DNA of 64,000 nucleotides from Erigeron canadensis. Taxonomy: Eukaryota; Streptophyta; Magnoliopsida; Asterales; Asteraceae. Below are positions 45,153-56,900 of this stretch, one piece after another; within the stretch, counting starts at the first letter, position 1; the number at the start of each line of letters is the position of its first letter. The translations under genes were made by a program, and so were the position numbers. Where the stretch lies: the NCBI RefSeq assembly GCF_010389155.1, contig NC_057761.1, positions 47,292,213 through 47,356,212 on the forward strand. The letters run 5' to 3'. The notes under the pieces were generated by a model. That model was not told where the DNA came from. It was given only the letters and a program-made list of their open reading frames with translations, and did not search any database.

Positions 45153-48100
45153 ATGGATAGGTGAGATTATTTTTATACTTGCTTCTGTGTTATCTATGCT
45201 GCGAATTTAAATTTGATATGTCAAGTGTTTTCATTGTTCTGATTTAGGTACAATATAATCGAGGAAGTTGGTAATGGAACTTTTGGGGTTGTCTGGAGAG
45301 CCTTGAATAAGCATAATGGTGAAGTGGTGGGTTTTCTTTGATTAGCATAGCATCCCGGATGAACTTGTCAAGTTAAACAATTGTATTTCTTATTGCTGAT
45401 CTATAATGCTTACAGGTTGCCATTAAGAAAATGAAGAGAAAGTATTATTCATGGGAGGAATGTATAAATTTGAGAGAAGTCAAGGTAAATATAATTCTAT
45501 TGTTTTAGATGTGGGAAATGGGTTCCGGAGGCAACACGTCAAAACTTAAATTTGGGTTGGGTTAACAGTCGGGTTGGCTTGGTCTCCTAAGATGCCACAG
45601 TTAATGAGTTAAATATCTCAAAAACTATGTATTCACAAGAATATTCTATTTCTGTTTTTGTAATATCAGTTGATCTAGGGGGCTGTAAGTGTTAAGTTAG
45701 ACATGTTTTTTTAGCTGAAATTTTTTGTTAGGCGCTTTCTTGATAAACCTTAAACCCAAATCTATTCCTTCATAAGTAAATTGGTCGAAATTGCCACATT
45801 GATGTTTGTTGTTATTCATCTCCTAGCTTTTTGTTTTAATGTTGACTTTATTACTCTTGAAAGTCGCTGCGTAAGATGAATCATCCAAATATTGTGAAGC
45901 TCAAGGAAGTCATTAGAGAAAATGATGTTCTGTACTTCATTTTTGAGTATATGGTATGTAACTTTTTGTTTGGTACGTATTTTAGCTGTTTTTCTGGCCA
46001 TATTTTCACGTTTGCAAGTGTTATGTTGTTCTTCCAGGAGTGTAGTCTTTACCATCTTATGGAAAACAGAGTGAAGCCTTTCTCAGAAACTGAAATTAGA
46101 AATTGGTGCTTCAATGTGTTTCAAGGTCTTGTATACATGCATCAAAATGGCTACTTTCACCGTGATCTTAAGCCAGGTAACTTATGAATTAATAGTTTGA
46201 TGGTTAGACTATGTAATAAAATGTGTCTATATCAGTTGTTAAGACTATGAAATGAATTGAGTTGTGTTTTAAATAATTTTCTGGCTTATAAACTGTTGTC
46301 TGTATTTCAAGTGATAAAAAATTTCATGCTACATTTGCTTTTGTGCTAGAGTTGGCCTTGTGTACATAGATTAGACTGTTATAGGTGGCAGTTTTGACTC
46401 ATTGACTGGTGAATGGGTCGATTTAGGTTGTGTTTCATCTGAAATCTCTCAAATCAAGAAATGTTAGTTAGACGGGGAACAGTCCCAATTGGTTTAAAGT
46501 TAGCTAAGGTCTAATGTCAATGCCTCACAACCTCCTTTTTTTTTTTATTCTAATCCGAATGCTATTTTCATAGCACGTTAATTGCAAATAAAAAAGTAGG
46601 TAGCCTAGTGGTAAATGTATTGGGGTGTGGCCAGGGAAATGGGCAGGGGGATACTACGGTCAGACTGCATAAATTTGAATGATTTGCCCTTCCCTGATCA
46701 CTTGCGCAGGGAGAATCATTCCGACAAAAAATTGTCCTGGGTTGACTCAACCTGTTTCAGCCAGTACTAAAGTATCCTGCATTCCTTTTTTCATTTGGAG
46801 GTCTAGTTTGTATGCGTCTGTTGTTGTTTAGTGATTTTATGTATGTTTGAGTTCCTCTATGAGATTAATGATAATATATGCAAGTATCTGAGCATGGCTT
46901 CAAAACTTTTTTCAAGCATTTTTCGGTTCGTTTTGCTAAATGTGTGGTGTGTAGGTTTATTTAATAAGCACATTGTTTGTATCTATGCTTTCAGAGAATT
47001 TGCTTGTATCTAAAGGGGTGATCAAAATAGCTGATTTTGGTCTTGCTCGTGAGATTACATCCCAACCACCATACACCGAGTATGTTTCAACACGCTGGTG
47101 AGTGTTCTTCTTTCATTAAACATTGTCATGACACTGCAACTTGATCTTTATTTATATACTATTTATAAACATGATACATGTCTTCTTATTACGGAAATGG
47201 GGATTTTTAGGTATCGAGCCCCAGAGGTACTTCTCCAGTCACCAAAATATGGCTCTGCAGTTGGTGAGTTGCATTAATTCTATGGTGATGCTTCTTTAAA
47301 TGTATTAGGCTGTAAAATTCATGTGTTAATCACTTCTTGATTACAGATTTATGGGCGATGGGTGCCATCATGGCTGAGTTATTTACTCTCCGTCCACTTT
47401 TTCCTGGTTCAAGGTATATACATATATGGTCTCCCACCTTGTAAATACGTGTCATGTCTCTCCTTCTCAAGAAATATTTACCATTATTAGGTAGAACTTT
47501 ATTGGTGTTTGGATGCATATTTTGCGGTCAATAGTATGATGTTTAGGAATCAGAATATGAATTACTTGTAATAAAGCAGGCTGTGCAAAGTAGTGTTTGA
47601 ATGTGGTTTTGCTGTTTAAAGTTGTAATAACCAGATGTTTGGCAGATTTGATTTTTTTTAGTAACCGAATACATTTAACGACCAAGTAAGAAAATAGTGG
47701 AAATAGGAGGGTGGTTTTGTTTACTAGAAATAAAAAGTCTTTCAAAATAGGTACACAATGGGAATATATATAGGTAAATTACTAGCTTTGCCACTGTTTG
47801 GACTATTTCATTTTTATAAACTTAGTATCATTAGATAATAATAATCTGAAGTGGGATCTTTTTATCCAAACTCTAAACACTGATTCTTACGCTTCAAGTA
47901 GTAATAATCAGTTTCAAACTAAATGTGAACACTGTTTGCTAGCTTTCGTTATTGTTTGGTCTTGCATATTAATCTGAAACTCCAAACAGATTTGGCTACC
48001 TAACCTGTTTAGTTAGGGTTTGATGATGTCATATTTGCTTTGATGGTGTTTACTGTCTTTGTTCTTATGTCAATTTGGAGGCATTTGGCAACTGAATTTT

Positions 48101-50824
48101 GTTGTGCTCTTCATCTATAGTGAAGCGGATGAAATATACAAAATCTGCAGTGTCATAGGCAGCCCAACAGAAAGCACTTGGCATGAAGGACTTGCACTGG
48201 CTAGTACAATCAATTATCAGTTTCCAGCGGTTAGTTTTTGTCTTGTTCTTTACATCATAATGTTTCGTGACTAGTGTCAGTTGCCAGCTACATACTTCAA
48301 TGTAGGCAAAGTATATCTGTATAGAATCATGAAGCACGTAATTTCCAAAAGAGTCTTTTTTACTACTTGATAATAATTTCAGCCTCCTTGTTCAAAGTCA
48401 TAAACTTTGGATATGCAAAATGACCAATATGCGCCTCTTACATATCTACATCATCTATCCCTTAACTCATCGAACACATACGCTACCTCATTATATCTAT
48501 TACCTTTACATCAATTACCTACACTACTCGTCGCCGCCATCACCGCCACAACACCGCCGCTGCCGCATTGCGTGGGTACCCTCTAGTTTTTAATCAAGTT
48601 TGAAGTTTCTTTGGTGTACATGAGTACATGTCATTTGCCTGTTTCTATGATCCTAGGACATATTTCAAGTATTTTTGTATCGTGTATTTCCCCACCTTGC
48701 TCAAGTCATGAGGATTCTTGGTAGAGGTGGTAATTAGGCTGGTGAGTGTAACGGGGCAAAAGGGGCGCCATCAAAGATATTTTGGGTATTGTATGGACTT
48801 TTATAAATAGAATCAAATAATCTACCTACTTCAGTTGGTATGATAGAATTTTGGCTTGAGTGCCTTAATCTAGAAGGTTTTTTCTGCATTTCTAATTCAT
48901 TTATTGTCATGATTGACCCATTTGACTTGTCTTTTCTGATTTATTTTCATCTGTTTGATATGTCTGAATTACCTAATACGATTCAACTTTACTTGCCAAA
49001 CAAATGGTGCTAAGCATGTTTGCTGACTCACTCTTCTATAAATTTGCATTGCAGCTTGCTGGTGTAAATCTTTCTGCGCTAATACCATCTGCAAGCAAGG
49101 AAGCAGTGAGTTTGATTGCTGTAAGCACTTACCCCTAATGTCTTCTCTTTGAGTCTTCTCTTTGAAGACATTCTAGAAACATGTTAATATTACTCGGCAC
49201 TTCAATGTCTTTTTACATAGTTATGTTCATTTTATCTCTTTTTAATTTAATGTAGGCTCTTTGTTCATGGGACCCATGTAAGAGGCCGACCGCTGTGGAG
49301 GCTCTTCAGCATCCTTTTTTCCAGGTACGCTTTGCTCTAATTAAATTAGGAGAGATATTAACCAACATCGTTAATGAATTATGAGAGATGACTAAAGTAA
49401 ATATTTGATTCTTCAGAGATGTTACTATATTCCCCCATCTCTTCGCCCTAAGCCTGCTGCTGTTAAGACTTCTCTATCTGGTTAGTTTATTCCTGTCGAC
49501 TATTTTCTAATTCTAACTTAAATAACAACTGTTTGGATTAGTTCCTAAAGGGTTGTGGTTTTTTCAGTTGGATTAAATGGGAGGGGTACTATGAATCAGA
49601 ACTATCCGACAGTATATTCTGGTCTTCTGCCTAATATGAAGTCTCCCGGCAACATTCCTTCACCTGTGAAGTTATCTGCTTCCTTGAGCACAGGTACTGT
49701 ATCTTGCAGAGTTAGAAGATGGGTGGGCCTGGTGGGTTGGGCAACATGCCAAATGGTTCTGGTCGAAAGTTGTCATTTTCAATACGGGTTAATATGAGCT
49801 GGTCCGGTTTAGGATGATAATGCATTAGTAGATAAATATTCTATTGTTTTTCTTTTCTTGTGTTTTTATTGAACCAGCTGCTATGGGTAAACCCGTGCAT
49901 CTTTATGATATGTATATTTCCTTATATAGTTATTCTATTCTTTTGGCGTTAAAGCTCTCATGATCACTTAAATTATTTTCAACAACAGGGATGCATCATG
50001 AACTGGAAATGGGTCATCAGGTATGGCATAAACTATTAGCTTAATATGCCGACCCAGTTTCTTTAATATGTATTTGCATAATTCCTCTTATACATTGTCT
50101 TGCTTCTTGGTCTCAGGGCGGAGTGAAGAATGCAAAGACTACTTACATAACTGCTACCGGACTGCCAAAATACCAACCTACTGGGAAGTACAATACAAGT
50201 AAGAACTTTTTGAGTGATGGATCTTTAAAGGTTGGCACCATGGATGGGTTAGGTTACGAGTCAGAATTGGCAATATTTTTTTTGTGGATCAAAAGGGGCC
50301 GGGCTTGGCTGCACCGACCACAAACAATTTATTTGAACTTGTATTGTTTTAATAAAATTTAAATTTTAGGTTAAATAGATTTAGCCCTTTAGAGCTCTTA
50401 TACATAATAAATAGTTGGTGTATCTACTCAATTAGTTGACCCAATATCGAAACACCTGATTGGTAAGTAAGCAGGCTACAGGTTTATATCGTCACCCTTA
50501 TGAACCATAGTTTAAATGCATATTCTGAGTATACACTTGCGGTATAATTTTCACAAGTATATTTGGCTGATAAACTTCGTTTTTGTTGGAGTAGCAGGAT
50601 TGATGGGAAAGGGTGGAGGCGTTTCTGACATTGCTGAGAACTTGTCACACATGACCATTGGTTCAACTAGAGTGGCTCCTGGACAGCAACAACAGCAGCG
50701 GGTGTATATTCCCCCACCTGCAAAAGCTGTGATACGTTATGGACGGCCTGACTTGTTTCCTGGGAAATCTCGTGATATTTATTATCAGCATGGGAGAGTT
50801 TATTGTAGCAAGGTGGGAGGATGA
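45153..50824 (+). CDS. MAK/RCK-family Ser/Thr protein kinase (CDKF-4-like)
   Basis: Sixteen coding exons join in frame to 461 residues: 45153-45160, 45248-45326, 45416-45484, 45864-45953, 46038-46176, 46995-47097, 47211-47263, 47347-47413, 48121-48229, 49055-49120, 49256-49324, 49417-49480, 49568-49693, 49990-50021, 50117-50198, 50595-50824. Kinase landmarks: glycine loop GNGTFGVV (11-18), VAIKK with catalytic Lys33, HRDLKPEN (123-130), DFG (142-144), and the TEY activation motif (156-158) in [18 protein letters not shown] rather than a CDK-type TY/THE loop, together with the overall sequence, places it with the MAK/ICK/MOK group; plant members are annotated CDKF-4 or MHK-like. The C-terminal 170 residues are a basic, low-complexity tail with no domain, ending in a conserved-looking block [20 protein letters not shown]. 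Substrates are unknown. The last exon has a TAGCAG acceptor that can add or skip one residue. Confidence 0.93.
46590..46745 (+). mobile_element. SINE-like relic in kinase intron 5
   Basis: GTAGCCTAGTGGTAAATGTAT resembles a tRNA A-box region and recalls the CYCLOPS intron 1 relic. A good B-box is not seen, and the ends are unclear. Confidence 0.3.
48380..48596 (+). mobile_element. Helitron 3' portion in kinase intron 9
   Basis: It ends with GCCGCATTGCGTGGGTACC (hairpin type) and CTAG at 48593-48596 followed by T, preceded by a CGCCGCCATCACCGCCAC-rich core, the same layout as the Helitron at 31057-31395. The 5' end was not located. It lies wholly in an intron. Confidence 0.6.
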
Positions 50825-52004
50825 ATGGAGGGTTTTATTCAAGTGGTACCATTATTAGATATTTTAATAAACTAAAAACGTTACTTAACCAGTTGTGTTA
50901 TGAGTGCGCCTTTCTTATACTTATGCTTGTTCAACTACGTTGACATATTAATGAGATATTTTGTGATTTATGTATATGTATTCTTATGGGTCATGGGCAT
51001 GGAGATGCAGTGATTGAAAAGTACACAAAAGCATTCCATATGCACATAAACATGAAAGTGAAGTATTTACAATGGTGGTAATTAACACATAGCTTACAGG
51101 TTAAATTAGACATAAATGCAAAGCGTTTATTCAAACTAATGATATCATTAATTAATTATGATTTTAACCCAAATTCTCAAGGCGATGCTTGTTTGATGGG
51201 ACGTCATGCCCTATTGTTGCTAACACCGGTTTTGGACGCCCATTGACACCGACTTACGGAGCAAAAAAGGATCCACAAGAAAATACGGGTGCATACTTGC
51301 AATAAATCAAAACAATACTAAATGGTTTTCTAAAAATCATTAATATAAAGTCCTGGCAGATTTATATTTAGGTTTGTGATAGAGCTGAGGTTTGCCATCT
51401 TGCACAATTTGACCACCTTTATCTAAAGCTTCACATAACTCCATGTATGAAACTTATGGTTTATGAGCTTTATGAAAAGCATGAGTTACCACAAACTTTG
51501 ATAACCAAAACTAAACTTGTGAGCTTTAGCTTATTATAAGTTCTAGTTTTCATAAACTTTTATATGCTAGACGACAAAAAACACATTAATAGCGTAATAA
51601 AGCCTACTTAGTCGGAACTGACAAAAGCTCTAGTCGAAGAGTTCAGCCTTACTTCAAGCTTGTATAACTTGCTAAAAGCTCTAGTATATGCTACCCTCAA
51701 GACTCAAGAGCCTTCAACACTAGGAATGCACAACCAGACCATCTAACCCTAAGTTTGGAAATTGGGTTCTCAAATATACATTAATTTATTAACACCCCTA
51801 AACCGAAGAATGAATCATGCTTAGTCTAGTGGCGTGAATTGCAATCATACTCGATAAAGGATCTCTCATCACACAAAACAATTGGCAAATGTTTTGAGTT
51901 GACATAATACCGTTGGGTTTAGAGGTTTATACAATGTGGTATTTTCAGGTTTACAAGTTTATACAATATGGCATAAAACGGTATACGTCTTAACCTTTAA
52001 TTTT
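50825..52004. other. Kinase 3' end and spacer
   Basis: It holds the kinase 3'UTR and spacer. No gene is seen. Several phrases around 51420-51560 repeat (CATAAACTTT, GAGCTTTA) in both orientations, suggesting a decayed inverted-repeat element. Confidence 0.35.
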
Positions 52005-53400
52005 GGAATGGCTTTTATGGCCTACTTTGAATGCCCGTAAGTTTCAATTGATCAAGTTTCATTAATATTTATTTAATGGATATTAAACTATGTCCGTAAG
52101 ATTTTACAAATAAGTAAAATAGGTCTAATTTGGTAAAATAAAGGTTGTTAAAATTAGTTTTAATTTAGTATTTGGATACAAAAATAAAGGATAAGACCAG
52201 ATCTAATCTAACACTTTGATATATGTATGCCTTTCTAGCATATTTTGAGTGCATGCAAGTCTCAAATGATTAAGTTTTCACGAAAGTTATTTATTGAGTA
52301 TTAAAATATACCCTGGGGCTTTATAAATACGTAAATTTTGCCTAGTTTCATAGTGTAAAGGTGGTTCAATTTATACCTTAAATTAGCTATTTTGAAACCA
52401 TAATTAAAGGGTAAGGGCTTTTATTTTGGTATGACTTTCTTACCTACCTTTGAGGGCTTTTAAGTCTGAATTGATTAAGTTTTAATGGTAACTTTTTATT
52501 GGGTATTAAGCGACTTTACAAATACTTAGGATGAGTTTGGTAAAGTAAAGGTGGGTCATATTAGACCTTAAATAAGCTATTTCAATACAAATTTAGTAAT
52601 TTTGATATGATTTTCTTGCCTACTTTGAGGGCTCGTAAGTATCAATTAGTTAAATTTCATTAGAAGTTATTTATTGAGTATTAAACTATACCCTAACGAC
52701 TTTAAAAATATATAGAATATGTTGAGCTTGGTAAAGTAAAGGTGGTTCAATTTAGACTTTGAATAAGCTATTCCAATATCAAGATTAAAGGGTTTTACCT
52801 TTTTTAATTTTGGCATTACTTTCTTGTATACTTTGAGGGTCTGTAAGTCTCGATTGGTTAAGTTTAATCGAAAGCTCTCTATTGGGTATTAAACCACACC
52901 CCCAGGGATTTAAAAATATGTAAAATATGTCTGATTTCGTATATTAAGGGTGGTTCGACTAAGACTTTAAATTAGTTATTTCGATACCAAAGTTAAAGGG
53001 CAAGACCAGATCTGGTCTTACCTTTTAAATTTGATATGACTTTTTGACCTACTTTGAGTGCATGTAAGTCTCGAATGGTTAAGTTTCATTAAAAGTTGTT
53101 TATAAGTATGGAGAATATGCTTAATTTGAAATCAAAGTGGTTCAAATTAGACCCTAAATTAGTTATTTTGATTAACAAATTTAAGGTAAGACCATATCTA
53201 GTATTACCCCTTAAATTTGTATGACTTTCTAGTCTTTTTAGAGGGCTTTCAAGCTTCAAATGGTTAAGTTTCTATCAGATGTTATTTAGAGGCTATTAAA
53301 CTATACCGTTAAGGCTTTACAAATATATAGAATTTGACTAGTTTACTAAGTTAAAGACGGTTCAACTTAGACCTTAAAAAATATACCGATACCAAAGTAT
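52005..53400. repeat. Old tandem array, about seven copies of 175-221 bp
   Basis: Equivalent points of successive copies (CCTACTTTGAGGGC..GTAAGTCTC) fall at 52021, 52240, 52443, 52619, 52827, 53048 and 53232. Each copy continues with GATTAAGTTTCATT, GGGTATTAAACTATACCCT, GACTTTACAAATA, GGTAAAGTAAAGGTGG, ACCTTAAATTAGCTATTTCG and GGTAAGACCAGATCTGGTC-like phrases in the same order. Copies have diverged by many substitutions and indels. No ORF runs through the array. Confidence 0.85.
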
Positions 53401-53463
53401 CTATTTGAATTTACTTATAACTTGATTTTGGCATGAGTCATGAGTGTATCAAATCTAAAAGGA

Positions 53464-53575
53464 TGTCATGATTGACCCATTTAACATGTCTATTCAGATG
53501 TATTTTCATCTGTGTGATATCTCTGAATTACGAATAGACTTTTCTTGCCAAACAAATTGATCCAAGTACGTTTGA
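53464..53575. repeat. Diverged copy of kinase intron 9 sequence
   Basis: This stretch matches 48905-49022 of the upstream kinase gene's intron 9 in the same orientation: ATGATTGACCCATTT, TTATTTTCATCTG, GATAT-TCTGAATTAC and CTTGCCAAACAAAT occur in the same order. It is either a dispersed repeat present in both places or a relic of a local duplication. Confidence 0.7.
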
Positions 53576-53957
53576 TTTATTTTCATCTGTTTGTTACGTC
53601 TTTTCTGATTTATTTTCATCTGATTGACTTTGGCAAAAAATGTATATAATCTTCTTGGTTTACCCGGGGAGCTGTATATTAATAAACCTGCCAGCTTCTG
53701 CTTTCAGAGTATAAATACATTACTACAAATAAGCAAACATACAGAAGTTTGTGAGAGTGGTTTCCCATTGACATATCCTACCAAAGAACATCTATAGAGA
53801 AGCGGGTAAGCCAACACGAATTTAGACTAAGCCTAACACGAAAAAGCTTGTATACCAGTGTGATGCCGAAAGCGGAGTAACTTCATTCTCCCATCTGAAA
53901 TATGTGTTTTTGTTAATATGACATCATTCGTGATCTGTTAGAAAGTTTAGTATATCG

Positions 53958-56900
53958 TTAAAGGTACTGAGATTGTATTCTCTCTCGGTTTTGTTCCCAC
54001 CAGAGCTTGGCATGCACTTCCCCAAACTTTTCACGACTGCATATACAAGAAAGTGAGATTGTTAGTAGAGAAAATGTTAGAAAATACGCTAGTTGGGCTG
54101 TTTGGTAAATCGGTCAGGAGGGTCGGCCCTGGAACCCTTTCTTTCTAGAACTTAATATTAATACTCTAGTTCTTGAATAACACGATATTAGAGGTTTTGT
54201 GCATTAAAAGAACGCCTGAAGCAACTTTAAACCCGTTTAGCCTATTTTCTTCTAAGCTGGTGATGTTGGCTGTTTGAGATAGTTGAGTCAAAATTTGCAT
54301 CTTCATCGATCAGGTAACAAGAAGTGTCTTAGCACATGAGCCAAATACTACTTTAGAAACAAAAAGAGTTACCTGAATCTGACACGCCGCAGCTCTCGGG
54401 CTCCATCTACCAACTGTCTGATGGTAATATAAACTCCAGGCTCGTCTTCCTCTATCCACTCTGTATCAATATCGCTGGCATTGCTAACTGAAACCGATGC
54501 CTCGTCTCTAGAGGAAGTTGTTGTCCTTGATGCATCCATAGATGACATCTCACCTTTGGGCCCGCCAACACCGTAAACACTGGGACCCGCATTGTACTGG
54601 TGATTGCCCCCTTGCTCTGGAGGTTTGTAGTAGTTCCTATATTGGCTTGTCATTGGACTGTCCCTTACTGATCCAAGCCTTGAATAGGACGAGTCTCTCT
54701 GCACAGTGTGTAACGTATATTTCTTTAGATTACAAGAAATGGCCGAACCGACGGATTACACAGTTTAGGTAGCACCTCAAAACAGGCGACTGTTTGTAGG
54801 GCTGGAACAGGTCGAGTAGGGTTGACCCTCAATACTTTTGTCCAAAAACTTTACATGGTAAACAGGATTTTATGTCAAATATGACTACAAATTATATATT
54901 CATTCTATTGTACTGCAACTTTTTTGGTATAATGGTTTGGTTTTTGAAAGGTTATATGCATTAGAATTGTACTTTAGACGACTTTCAACACATTCAAGAC
55001 GTGTGGTGTGTGTCCTTGTTTAGCTAGCTTATAAATTTATGATCTGAATCTATTACATGTTTCAATAGTTCTAGGAAAAGGGAGAGGAAAATATTACCCC
55101 ATCCTCAGACCTAGCGGGCGTGTCAAGAGCTTGACAATTGAACCTCTGAACGTTATATAGCTCCATGATACGGTCATAGTTTTCTCCCCACCACCTTTGC
55201 GCTTGCCATTTATCAAACATCTCTCGGCTTTTATTAGAGAATTAAAAATGTATCAGCATATGTGTAACAAAAGAAGCTAAACTTGTAAATAAGAAAAATA
55301 ATAATAGTCAATTGATTAATTCCAAGTATCAACGTGTACAATGTCGTTTTAGGAGAGGCCCAATTGCTAGACAAGGTTTTGACCACATTAAAAGACTATC
55401 TGTATTTAGATACAACTATACAAGGTCCATACTTGTAATCGGTCCCAAAGTTACTTGTTATGGTCTTGTCTTCAAGTTGGCCTTAAAAAAGAAACAGGAC
55501 CAGTGCGTTAAGTTTGCGAAAGTACACATGATCTAGTACCTTTCGAACAAAGTATGTGCACGTATGTTATCGTTATGAAACGTTCTATTTAACTTTACAT
55601 TACAAACATTGAACTACCCATCACGACTTTAGACATGTTAGTGTAAAAGTATATATAAAACTGGAAGCATTAGTCTTACTTGAATCTAATTCGCTTAAGA
55701 TCATTTCCACCATTAGGCAAGGACACAAAAGTAATTTGAACTCCAGGCTCTACCTGAGCCATCCATTCTACAGGATCATCGTCGTCATCCAACACCAAAT
55801 GACCAGACTGACGAGGGGCTTCATATCCTCCATCGTTACTATTAAAGTCCCAAGCGGGGGTCGAACCGGAGCCTCCTGGTTGCATATAAGGATAGGGCCC
55901 TTTAGTTATGGTGTCAAAGTCTGTGTATGGTTTGTGTCCTTTCTTGAAGCTGCTTGGCCCTGTGGGGGGCTTCCCCTTTGAAGAACTAGAAGCTTTTAAT
56001 GCCATGTCCTTCATCTGTTGTCACATTATGAATGAATTAAACTAGATGCACTTTATATCCATATACTAATAATTCATAGTATCATTTGGTCATACAATTA
56101 TATTATATCATTATAACTTATAAACAAGGCAGCAAGACTTTAAGGCTGTGTTCCCTAGTTTTCTTTGGAAATAACTCAATAAGTCAATAAGAGAGGTGGA
56201 GAGAAGGGGAGAGGAAGATCCATCCTTCCAAACCTTTCCACTTATGGAAGGCGAGTTAGGCTATATTATCCGTCCTTTTCCCTTCCTTTCATTCTTTAAA
56301 TGAAACTCGAGCACTCTTCCCTTCTTCCCTCACGGAATAACCCTTCCCTTCCTCTCTTTTCTCTCCTTTAATAAGCTTTCAAAAACAGCCTAAGACGACT
56401 ATAGTATACCGTTTGGTGAAAATTAAGTTTATGTGACATTAGACTCGGACTCAAACTACTTAGCCGAATATATGGTTCAAAGAAAGAAAAAAAAAAGGGA
56501 TGGAGTTTGGAGTGAATTCAATTATGGGTCCCAAAAGGGGACAATTGTGTGTCACTTTTTACCAACATGGATGCTGAACTTTTCCACACATTCACTTGTT
56601 ACCATGTATGATTGGAGAATATATGTTTAAACCATCATTCAAAGAAATGACCAACTACAATCAAAGATCACAAATACTAACAAATGTTGTCTATAGAGTT
56701 AATACATAGATATATCTAAAGTTTATTTAATGATTTTATACTTCCTACATATCATTAAAGAAGCTTTGATTAGATACATAATCTAATAAAAGATTTGATC
56801 AATGACAGATACTTAAAAACATCATGAAAAGTAAAGTAAATAAACTTATGGACAACCAAATAAACTGATGGACAAAGAAGAAAAATTTGAATCTCAAGGA

